Assembly (NCBI GenBank): GCA_902806215.1
Contig: CADCVT010000011.1
Span: forward strand, 1-19,888
Reading direction: 5' to 3'
DNA length: 19,888 nucleotides
Origin: an uncultured Solirubrobacteraceae bacterium
GTDB taxonomy: Bacteria > Actinomycetota > Thermoleophilia > Solirubrobacterales > Solirubrobacteraceae
Each line of letters begins with the position of its first letter. Positions within the stretch are counted from its first letter, which is position 1. The notes under the pieces are model-generated. The model was not told where the DNA came from and searched no databases. It was given only the letters and a program-made list of their open reading frames with translations. Below, in pieces: positions 1 to 5,460 of this stretch. Both the position numbers and the translations under genes were made by a program.

Positions 1-1
1 C

Positions 2-859
2 CCGACGGCGGCCAGGCCGCGGCTGATCGCCGCGCTGATGATCGCCTACTCGCTGGTGACGCTCGGCGGCATGGCGCGCTTCGGCGTCGCGCGGTGGCTC
101 GAACAGGGCGAGGCGTTCAGCGTCTACACGTGGGTCCTCGCGACGCTGTCGCCGGTCGAGGTGCGCGACGGCCGGCTGGGGTTCCGGGCGCCCCTGGTCG
201 GCGTGACGCGGCTGGCCCCGGCGCCCGCGGTCGTCGCGTTCATCGGCGTGCTGATCGGCACGGTCACGTTCGACGGCTTGAGCGGGAGCCGCGTGTGGCA
301 GGAGCGCGACGTGGTCGCGACCGAGCGGCTGATCGAGCTCGGCGTCGACCCGTTCTGGGCGGGGATCGCCGTCGCGACGATCGGGCTGCTCGTCGCGCTC
401 GCCGTTGTCATCGGCCTCTACGAGCTGTGCTCGCACCTCGCCGCGAACCTCGGCCGCTGGGGCCGCGGCTCGAGCCGCGCCGCGATCGCGCTGGCCCATT
501 CGCTCGTGCCGATCGCGCTGGCGTACTTCGTCGCCCACTACTTCACGCTGTTCGCGTTCCAGGCGCAGGACCTCGTCCGGCTCGCGTCGGACCCGTTCGG
601 CGAGGGCTGGGACCTGTTCGGCACCGCCGACCACCGCATCGACTTCCAGCTCGTCTCGCCGAACGCGATCTGGGCGGTGCAGGTCACGGCGATCGTCGGC
701 GGCCACGTCGCGGCGCTCGCCCTCGCGCACGACCGCGCGCTCGAGCTCAGCGCCGACCACCGCGCGGCGGTCCGCTCGCAGTGGCCGATGCTCGTGCTGA
801 TGGTCGCGCTCACCGTGGCCGGTTTGTGGTCGCTCTCCGAGGGGATGGCGGAGACATGA
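2..859 (+). CDS. Polytopic membrane protein, actinobacterial family often labelled 'fenitrothion hydrolase' (5' end outside window)
   Basis: The frame is open from the window edge to TGA 857-859, so the true start lies upstream; the ATG at 38 falls inside a hydrophobic helix and is unlikely to be the start. The visible 285 residues hold about six membrane helices separated by polar loops. Histidines sit in or beside several of them: HSLVPIALAY, AHYFTLFAF, GGHVAALALAHDRAL. The order of motifs (EAFSVY, SPNAIWAVQV, AHDRAL, RSQWPMLVLM, GLWSLSE at the end) matches, from memory, a large actinobacterial membrane protein family that databases call 'fenitrothion hydrolase'. That name is inherited annotation, and no hydrolase motif is visible. 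The real role is unknown; the in-membrane histidines could bind a metal or haem (inference). Its stop overlaps the start of the next gene as ATGA, so the two are probably co-translated. Confidence 0.75.
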   Translation, partial: PTAARPRLIAALMIAYSLVTLGGMARFGVARWLEQGEAFSVYTWVLATLSPVEVRDGRLGFRAPLVGVTRLAPAPAVVAFIGVLIGTVTFDGLSGSRVWQERDVVATERLIELGVDPFWAGIAVATIGLLVALAVVIGLYELCSHLAANLGRWGRGSSRAAIALAHSLVPIALAYFVAHYFTLFAFQAQDLVRLASDPFGEGWDLFGTADHRIDFQLVSPNAIWAVQVTAIVGGHVAALALAHDRALELSADHRAAVRSQWPMLVLMVALTVAGLWSLSEGMAET

Positions 860-1218
860 TCGGCGGGCATGACGACCACGACGCAGACCACCCCGGCGCC
901 AGTGAGCGAGACGGCGACTGGGTGTTCGAAGGGAACCTCCGCGCGTTCATGGACGGGCTCGCGCACGCCGTGGGCTACGAGTTCGACGACCGCGACTGGA
1001 CGGCGGTGGAGCACGCGTTGTTCAAGGGCGAGGATGCCGACGAGAGGGTGCTCGACTACCCGCTCGAGGGACACGCGGTCGCGAGGCTTCGCCTGCTCTT
1101 CGAGCCGGGAGACTCCGCCGTCTGCTTCGAGCTCCGGGCCGACCCCGCGACGATCGCGCAGGCTCGGACGCTCACCTACCTCGCGCAGTCGTACGACATC
1201 ACGCAGATCCCCCACTAG
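856..1218 (+). CDS. Small hypothetical acidic protein, coupled to the upstream membrane protein
   Basis: This 120-residue protein starts at ATG 856, which overlaps the upstream stop (ATGA). That overlap, more than the weak GGAG 2 nt upstream, decides the start. The first 15 residues are rich in His and Asp (GGHDDHDADHPG) and could be a flexible or metal-binding tail. The remainder looks like a small alpha/beta fold with the pattern LDYPLEGHAVARLRLLFEPGDSAVCFELRADP followed by a C-terminal helix. There is no signal peptide or membrane segment, so it is probably cytosolic. I do not recognise the family. Translational coupling suggests that it works with, or is dosed with, the membrane protein. 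Confidence 0.7.
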   Translation: MIGGHDDHDADHPGASERDGDWVFEGNLRAFMDGLAHAVGYEFDDRDWTAVEHALFKGEDADERVLDYPLEGHAVARLRLLFEPGDSAVCFELRADPATIAQARTLTYLAQSYDITQIPH

Positions 1219-1410
1219 CGGCGCTCCACCTCAGGAGAACCACGGAGGCGGCACGCTCAGCTCGGCCGTTGCCACTCAACCGAATGGACATCGTGGTAGG
1301 CGCCGGCCAGCCGCAGGCCGGCATCGGCCGGGCCTGCTCAACGACCTCGACGGGACGGTGGTGCTGGCGGTGCAGGCCGTGCTGGCGCTCCCAGCCGCTC
1401 GCGCACCGCC

Positions 1411-1512
1411 GGGCAGGACGCGTCGGCGCGCATCTACGAGCACGTCGACGAACGACGGCACCGGAAGGTCGTGCTCGTCGTGCGGCACGCCGGCGCGCCG
1501 GCCCCGGGCTAG
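1411..1512 (+). pseudogene. Possible C-terminal remnant of a zinc-binding (MDR-type) dehydrogenase/quinone reductase
   Basis: Bases 1219-1508 contain no complete gene. Near the end of this gap, one plus-strand frame reads ARIYEHVDERRHRKVVLVV shortly before TAG 1510-1512. This resembles the usual C-terminus of medium-chain dehydrogenases and quinone oxidoreductases, where a helix with His and Glu leads into GKVVL at the end of the protein. Upstream in the same frame the translation is low-complexity Arg/Ala/Gly and then hits a stop, and I found no other recognisable piece. The stop overlaps the end of the DUF3105 gene on the other strand. The call rests on one short motif. Confidence 0.25.
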
Positions 1513-2195
1513 GCGACCGACTCGGGACCGCGGTCGCGGTAGCGGTCGCGGAACGCGCGCAGGGCGTCGAAGGAGCGGTCGGTCAGCGTCTCGCACAGGA
1601 CGCCCTGGCCCCACGCGGTCGCCGCGACCTCGCAGCGCATGCCGGTCGCGTTCTCGACGAGGAGGACGTGCTGGGGGTCCTCCTCGTACAGCGCGACGAG
1701 CTGCTCGAGCTTCTCGCGCGCGATGCCCGGGCGGTACTGGATGACGACGCGCCCGTGCTCCTGCGCGTGGACGACCTGCCCGGTCGGCGGCGGCGCCTGC
1801 CCGGCGTAGTTGCCGTCCTGGGTCCACGTGAACGCGTGCGGGCCGTTCGTCGGCGGGTTCGTCGGGTACGCGACGGGGTCGTCGGTGTGGTCGTTGATCC
1901 CGAACGCGTACGGGTGGCTGATGCGCTGCGCGTCCGCGCGGCGGACCGCTTCGCCGAGGTCGGTCACGACGCGCTCGGGGATCGGCCGCGACCCGATCTC
2001 CGACGACCCGGGATCGGGCGCCGACGGGCTGAACACCAGGGCCGGGACGAGGATCACCGCGAGCAGCGCCGCGACGCCGCCGGCCAGCCGCACCCGCCGC
2101 CGCTGCGTCGCCGCGCGAGCCGCGCGGCGCTCAGCGGCGAGTCGTTCCTCGCGTACGGCCTGCTTGCGCTGCTCCCGCGAGCTCATCGCCGGCAC
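1509..2195 (-). CDS. DUF3105 family membrane-anchored protein
   Basis: The gene begins with GTG at 2195; an ATG at 2186, three codons in, is equally possible, and neither has a clear ribosome binding site. The N-terminus (about residues 1-35) is a very basic Arg/Ala/Gln helix. One membrane segment follows (about 38-57), then an extracytoplasmic domain of about 170 residues. That domain carries the DUF3105 hallmarks: PPTNGPHAFTW, HAQEHGRVVIQY, and TAWGQGVLCE with ALRAFRDRYRDRGPE at the C-terminus. The conserved His and Glu (PHA, QEHG) suggest metal binding, but no function has been established for the family as far as I know. The gene lies 36 nt after the TetR stop on the same strand, so the two may share a transcript. 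It converges on the small hypothetical gene upstream in the window. Confidence 0.88.
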   Translation of the reverse strand: MPAMSSREQRKQAVREERLAAERRAARAATQRRRVRLAGGVAALLAVILVPALVFSPSAPDPGSSEIGSRPIPERVVTDLGEAVRRADAQRISHPYAFGINDHTDDPVAYPTNPPTNGPHAFTWTQDGNYAGQAPPPTGQVVHAQEHGRVVIQYRPGIAREKLEQLVALYEEDPQHVLLVENATGMRCEVAATAWGQGVLCETLTDRSFDALRAFRDRYRDRGPESVA

Positions 2196-2231
2196 GGTAA
2201 GGAGCGGCGATAAAGCCCACGTACGGCGTCC

Positions 2232-2840
2232 TCACTCCTGTATAAGCAGCCCGTCGAGCAGCGCCTGGAGGACCTGGGCGACCTCGGCGCGCGCGGCGGC
2301 AGCGTCGTCCGCCGTCGCGATCACCAGCGCGGCCTCGTCGAGTGCTCCGATCAGGACGTGTGCGAGCGCCCGCAACGGGTGGGGGGCGATCTGGCCCGTG
2401 TCCATCGCCGCCTGGAGCAGCTGCTCGGTCAGTCCGAGCCCGTACTTCAGCGCGACGTCGCGAAAGCCGGCCCAGCCGAGGACCACCGGCGCGTCGAGCA
2501 GCACGATCTGCCGGACCTCGGGTTCCTGCGCGAGGTCGAGCCACTGGTCGGTCGCGGCCCGCAGCGCCGCCGCGGGGCTCGAGGCGCCGGACGCGACGAC
2601 GCCTTCGGCGAGGCGGCGCGTCGCGTCCTCCTCGACCGCTTCGACGACCGCGAGGAACAGCGCCGCCTTGTCGGCGAACTGGTGGTACATCGCTCCGCGC
2701 GTCACGCCGGCCGCCGCGGCGATCTCGGGCGTGCCCACGTCGGTGTACCCGCGCGCGGCCCAGAGCGGCCGCGCGGCCGCGACCAGCGCGGCGCGCGTCG
2801 CGGCCGACCGTTCCTCCTGGGTGCGTCGCTTGACTTCCAT
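2232..2840 (-). CDS. TetR/AcrR family transcriptional regulator
   Basis: This 202-residue protein has the usual TetR length. The DNA-binding helix-turn-helix covers about residues 14-60, with the typical core TPEIAAAAGVTRGAMYHQFADKAALF: the recognition helix has Tyr52, His53 and Phe55, and Lys58 follows. The rest is an all-helical ligand-binding and dimerisation domain whose ligand cannot be read from sequence. It is divergent from an alpha/beta hydrolase with only 53 nt between the start codons, and a palindrome lies in that gap. The simplest reading is a repressor of the hydrolase and of itself, released by the hydrolase substrate or a related small molecule (inference). ATG 2840 has no ribosome binding site; a -10-like TACGAA ends 8 nt before it, so its mRNA may be leaderless. 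Confidence 0.93.
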   Translation of the reverse strand: MEVKRRTQEERSAATRAALVAAARPLWAARGYTDVGTPEIAAAAGVTRGAMYHQFADKAALFLAVVEAVEEDATRRLAEGVVASGASSPAAALRAATDQWLDLAQEPEVRQIVLLDAPVVLGWAGFRDVALKYGLGLTEQLLQAAMDTGQIAPHPLRALAHVLIGALDEAALVIATADDAAAARAEVAQVLQALLDGLLIQE

Positions 2841-2848
2841 GCAGTGTG

Positions 2849-2882
2849 TTCGTAAGTTACAGGCAGACTGTACGCAACTACG
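2849..2882. promoter_or_regulatory. Divergent promoter with probable TetR operator palindrome
   Basis: The 53-nt gap between the TetR and hydrolase starts contains TACAG (2858-2862), a 5-nt spacer, then CTGTA (2868-2872), a perfect inverted repeat. The symmetry continues imperfectly outward: CGTAAGTTACAG on the left against CGTAGTTGCGTACAG read from the other strand on the right. A second small palindrome, GTAAGTTAC, spans 2852-2860. On the minus strand, TTGCGT and TACGAA are separated by 17 nt and form a plausible -35/-10 pair for the TetR gene, with the palindrome between and over them. This arrangement is typical of autorepressing TetR regulators. Operator function is inferred. Confidence 0.55.
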
Positions 2883-2893
2883 GAGGTCTGATC

Positions 2894-3760
2894 ATGCCCC
2901 ACGTCGAGGTGCCTGCCGGAAGGATCCACTACGAGGAGGCCGGACCCCGCGACGGACGGCCGCTCGTGTTCGTGCACGGGGTCTTCGTCAACGCCTCGCT
3001 GTGGGGTCCGCTCGTCGAGCCGCTGGCCGCGCGCGGGCTGCGCTGCATCAGGCCGACGTGGCCGATGGGAGCGCACACCGAGGCTACGAGGCCCGGCACC
3101 GACCTCTCCCCGAGCGGCATGGCGCGGATCGTCGCCGACGTCCTCGACGCGCTCGACCTGCGCGACGTGGTGCTCGTCGGCAACGACAGCGGAGGCGCGA
3201 TCAGCCAGGTCGTGGCGGCCGAGCACCCCGACCGCCTCGGCGCCCTCGTGCTGACGAACTGCGACACGCTCGAGCACTTCCCGCCGCGCGTGTTCAAGCC
3301 GCTGCCGCGGCTCGTGCGGATCCCGGGCGCCATGCGCGCGCTGCTCCAGCCGTACAAGGTCGGCGCGTTCCGGCGCTCGCCGCTCGGCTTCGGCCTGCTG
3401 TCGCACAAGGGCTTCGACGACGTCGCCGCGCCGTGGATCGCGCGCCTCTACGCCGACCGGGGGGTCTTCGAGGACTGCCGCCGCTTCCTGTCGGGGATGA
3501 ACTCCGGCGCGACGCTCGGCGCGGCGCAGACGCTCAGGACGTTCGGCAAGCCGATCGTCCTCGTGTGGGGCAGCGACGACGTGATCTTCACGGTGGCGCA
3601 GGCGCGCCGTTTCGCGGACGTCGTGGGCTCCGGCGTGCGGCTCGAGCTCGTCCCGGGCGCGCGGACGTTTCCGATGTTCGACCAGCCCGCCCGGATCGCC
3701 GAGCTCATCGCCGAGGTCGCCGAGACGGCGGAGGCCCCCGCAGCGGCGTCCGTCGCCTGA
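2894..3760 (+). CDS. Alpha/beta fold hydrolase with Asp nucleophile (haloalkane dehalogenase/epoxide hydrolase-like)
   Basis: ATG 2894 is chosen because GGAGG (2882-2886) sits 7 nt upstream; longer in-frame readings run into the promoter. The product has 288 residues, normal for the fold. Visible features are VFVHGVF after strand 3 (oxyanion-hole region), the nucleophile elbow VGNDSGG with Asp98 as the likely nucleophile, and WGSDD (Asp228/229) as the acid position. An Asp nucleophile is characteristic of haloalkane dehalogenases and epoxide hydrolases, not esterases. Near the C-terminus, where the family usually has GHF or GHW with the catalytic His, this protein reads ARTFPMFDQP (Arg257-Thr258-Phe259), so the catalytic His seems absent. 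No signal peptide is seen, so it should be cytosolic. The divergent TetR gene suggests substrate-induced expression. The substrate is unknown. Confidence 0.9.
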   Translation: MPHVEVPAGRIHYEEAGPRDGRPLVFVHGVFVNASLWGPLVEPLAARGLRCIRPTWPMGAHTEATRPGTDLSPSGMARIVADVLDALDLRDVVLVGNDSGGAISQVVAAEHPDRLGALVLTNCDTLEHFPPRVFKPLPRLVRIPGAMRALLQPYKVGAFRRSPLGFGLLSHKGFDDVAAPWIARLYADRGVFEDCRRFLSGMNSGATLGAAQTLRTFGKPIVLVWGSDDVIFTVAQARRFADVVGSGVRLELVPGARTFPMFDQPARIAELIAEVAETAEAPAAASVA

Positions 3761-3793
3761 CCGGCCGCGACCCCCAGGGGGAACATGGGGGGT

Positions 3794-3815
3794 GGCCCCT
3801 CATGCGGTGGGGGCC
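3794..3815 (+). terminator. GC hairpin after the hydrolase gene, weak terminator candidate
   Basis: GGCCCC (3794-3799) and GGGGCC (3810-3815) form a 6-bp perfect stem with a 10-nt loop, 33 nt after the hydrolase stop. A smaller CCCCC-A-GGGGG motif sits at 3771-3781. No T-run follows, so intrinsic termination is uncertain. Confidence 0.3.
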
Positions 3816-3828
3816 GTTCGAGCGGAGA

Positions 3829-3867
3829 GTGGCTCCTGCAACCGCGATCCCCACCGCCAGGAGCCAC
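3829..3867 (+). promoter_or_regulatory. Perfect 10-bp inverted repeat covering the ribosome binding site of the next gene
   Basis: GTGGCTCCTG at 3829-3838 is the exact reverse complement of CAGGAGCCAC at 3858-3867, with a 19-nt loop between. The right arm contains the AGGAG ribosome binding site (3859-3863) and ends one base before the GTG start at 3869. In RNA the stem would bury the ribosome binding site, so the structure could gate translation through temperature, a ligand, a protein or a trans RNA. As DNA it could equally be an operator. The pairing is seen directly; the regulatory role is inferred. Confidence 0.5.
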
Positions 3868-3868
3868 C

Positions 3869-5194
3869 GTGAACACCCGCCGACTCATCCTCATCGCAGC
3901 AGCCGCCGCCACCTCCGCCCTCGTCGCGCCCGCCGGCGCCGATGCAGCCGTCTGTTACAAGGCGCTCGACGGCGGAGCATCGATCGAGGTCAAGCAGAAC
4001 GGCGCGCAGGCCGCCACGGCCGAGCTCAACAACGGCTCGGTCTTCACCACCGATCACGCCACTCTGACGGTCAACGGGATGGACTACCCGGCGGCCGACG
4101 ACAACGCGTGCACGACGACCGACACGTCGATCGACTACCCGTGGGCGCCGTACGGCGCCGGTCTCTCCGTGAAGCGCCAGGTCTCGTCGGCCGAGGGCCG
4201 CCTGCGTTGGATCGAGACGATCACGAACGCGAGCGGCGCGCTGAAGTTCGTCGACGTGGACTTCGCCTTCGAGGTCCTCGGATCGCAGGCCTCGGTCGCC
4301 TCCGGGATGGGCGACGGCCCGAAGGTCGACGCCACGGATCACTGGTCGGTCCACAAGAACCAGGGCAACTCGTTCCCGTTCCTGCAGTGGGGGCAGAAGC
4401 ACCCCCAGCCGCTCGACCCCACCATCCACTCGTCCGGCAAGGACGTGTGGGAGCCGCAGAACGGCGCGATGGCCGACGCGTTCCTGCACTACGAGGACAT
4501 TCCGATCGGGCCGGGCAAGACGATCCAGCTCATGCACACGGGCGGGGCCACGGGGTCGCAGCAGGCGTCGATCGACGCCGCCAGCAACGGCGCGGCGCCC
4601 TTCTCGGGCATGACCCGCGACGAAGCCGTGCGGATCGTCAACTGGGGCGACGACCCGGACAACGACGACACCTCGACCAAGGACGACCTGTGCCCGGGCG
4701 TGCGCGGCAACAACGAGGTCGGCTGCCTCGAGCTCGAGAGCAAGCCGTTCGAGAAGCCCGCGGACAAGCCCGCCGATCAGCCCGCCGGCGGCGGCGGCAG
4801 CCCGGCCGCCGACACGCCCCCGGCCGTCACGCCGCCCGCGATCACGCCGCCGGTCGTCGCTCCGCGCAGCGCCGCCGACGTCCGCGCGCCGCGGATCACG
4901 GTCACCAAGCTCGGTCGCTCGGCGAAGCGGTCGCTGATCGCCGGACGCGGGCTGAAGCCGCGCATCGCGTGCGACGAGGCCTGCTCGGTCAAGGTCGAGA
5001 TCACCGGTCGCAAGCGCGGCAGCCGCAAGGCGACGACGCTGCTCACGCGCTCGGCGCGCGGCGGCTCGCTCGTGCCGCTGAAGCTCAAGGCCGGTCTGAG
5101 CCGCACGATCAAGCGCGTCATCGTCACGATCACCGCCACCGACGCGGCGGGCAACCGCAGCACGGTCAAGCGGACGGTGAAGGTCACCCGCTAG
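3869..5194 (+). CDS. Secreted protein with acidic Ca-binding-like loop, Pro-rich linker and C-terminal beta domain
   Basis: GTG 3869 is chosen because AGGAG lies 5 nt upstream and because a clean signal peptide follows: Arg4-Arg5, an Ala/Leu/Ile core, and cleavage probably after ADA (Ala26). The product has 441 residues. About residues 28-255 form an unrecognised domain, probably beta-rich, with several Trp residues and at least two Cys. Around 260-288 comes GDDPDNDDTSTKDDLCPG, a run of Asp/Asn resembling the calcium-binding loops of thrombospondin type 3 repeats. Residues of about 290-335 form a Lys/Pro/Ala linker (KPADKPADQP, then TPPAVTPPAITPP). The last 105 or so residues form a basic beta domain (PRITVTKLG, then TATDAAGNRSTVKRTVKVTR) of a kind common in secreted Solirubrobacterales proteins. 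It should be exported or wall-associated. Function is unknown; binding to the wall or to a glycan is a guess. Confidence 0.82.
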   Translation: MNTRRLILIAAAAATSALVAPAGADAAVCYKALDGGASIEVKQNGAQAATAELNNGSVFTTDHATLTVNGMDYPAADDNACTTTDTSIDYPWAPYGAGLSVKRQVSSAEGRLRWIETITNASGALKFVDVDFAFEVLGSQASVASGMGDGPKVDATDHWSVHKNQGNSFPFLQWGQKHPQPLDPTIHSSGKDVWEPQNGAMADAFLHYEDIPIGPGKTIQLMHTGGATGSQQASIDAASNGAAPFSGMTRDEAVRIVNWGDDPDNDDTSTKDDLCPGVRGNNEVGCLELESKPFEKPADKPADQPAGGGGSPAADTPPAVTPPAITPPVVAPRSAADVRAPRITVTKLGRSAKRSLIAGRGLKPRIACDEACSVKVEITGRKRGSRKATTLLTRSARGGSLVPLKLKAGLSRTIKRVIVTITATDAAGNRSTVKRTVKVTR

Positions 5195-5309
5195 CGCAGC
5201 GCCGAGGGACGTAGGTGCATGGCACCGGACGAATGTCTGATGGCACTCCGGATTGCGGGGCGCTTAGGTTTGCACCATCCCGTTCCCCGCGACCACAGAG
5301 GAGACTTCG
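5195..5309 (+). promoter_or_regulatory. Gap upstream of the mini-ORF: small repeats, possible regulatory region
   Basis: No gene is seen here. GGTGC-ATG-GCACC (5214-5226) is a 13-bp palindrome. ATGGCAC occurs at 5219-5225 and again at 5240-5246, 21 bp apart (two helical turns), each followed within two bases by CCGGA. Repeats on one face of the helix ahead of a ribosome binding site are compatible with a regulator binding region. I could not place a confident promoter. Confidence 0.3.
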
Positions 5310-5339
5310 ATGATCGTCGACGGCAGCACCTGGCGTTAG
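5310..5339 (+). CDS. Nine-residue mini-ORF (MIVDGSTWR) with strong ribosome binding site
   Basis: ATG 5310 is preceded by AGAGGAG (5297-5303) with 6-nt spacing, one of the best ribosome binding sites in the window, yet the frame closes after nine codons at TAG 5337-5339. Past the amber codon the same frame reads FLDRVVAERRPEGSWP before entering the hairpin region. It could therefore be a leader peptide, or the start of a gene killed by a GAG-to-TAG change (WREFLDRVV would read naturally). Two consecutive hairpins follow at once. No plus-strand gene lies downstream; the next gene converges from the right. A leader peptide with nothing to lead is odd. The ribosome binding site and frame are seen directly; the function is unknown. 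Confidence 0.35.
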   Translation: MIVDGSTWR

Positions 5340-5344
5340 TTCCT

Positions 5345-5381
5345 GGACCGGGTCGTCGCCGAGCGACGGCCCGAAGGGTCC
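5345..5381 (+). repeat. First of two tandem hairpins
   Basis: CGGGTCGTCG (5349-5358) pairs with CGACGGCCCG (5364-5373), 10 bp including one G-U pair, around a 5-nt loop. GGAC (5345-5348) and GTCC (5378-5381) can close an outer stem. It abuts the stronger hairpin at 5382. Confidence 0.5.
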
Positions 5382-5413
5382 TGGCCGGGAGGCGTCCGCA
5401 CGCCTCCCGGCCA
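5382..5413. terminator. Perfect 14-bp hairpin between convergent transcription units
   Basis: TGGCCGGGAGGCGT (5382-5395) and ACGCCTCCCGGCCA (5400-5413) are exact reverse complements around the 4-nt loop CCGC. It is the most stable simple hairpin I found in the window. It lies between a plus-strand mini-ORF or secreted-protein unit and the minus-strand gene ending at 5461, so it could terminate transcription from both sides. There is no T-run on either side, which is common for GC-rich actinobacterial terminators. Confidence 0.6.
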
Positions 5414-5460
5414 CGAGGCCGCCTGGCCGAGCGGCCGGTGTGGCGCAGGCTGGCCTGAGG

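Noticed and set aside
1810..5214. Plus-strand open frame of 1,134 codons across four genes
   Set aside because: Covers DUF3105, TetR, hydrolase and secreted-protein genes in wrong frames or on the wrong strand; no motif.
5310..5413. Classic amino-acid attenuator (trp-like leader)
   Set aside because: Only one Trp codon, no run of a single amino acid, and no biosynthetic gene downstream on the plus strand.
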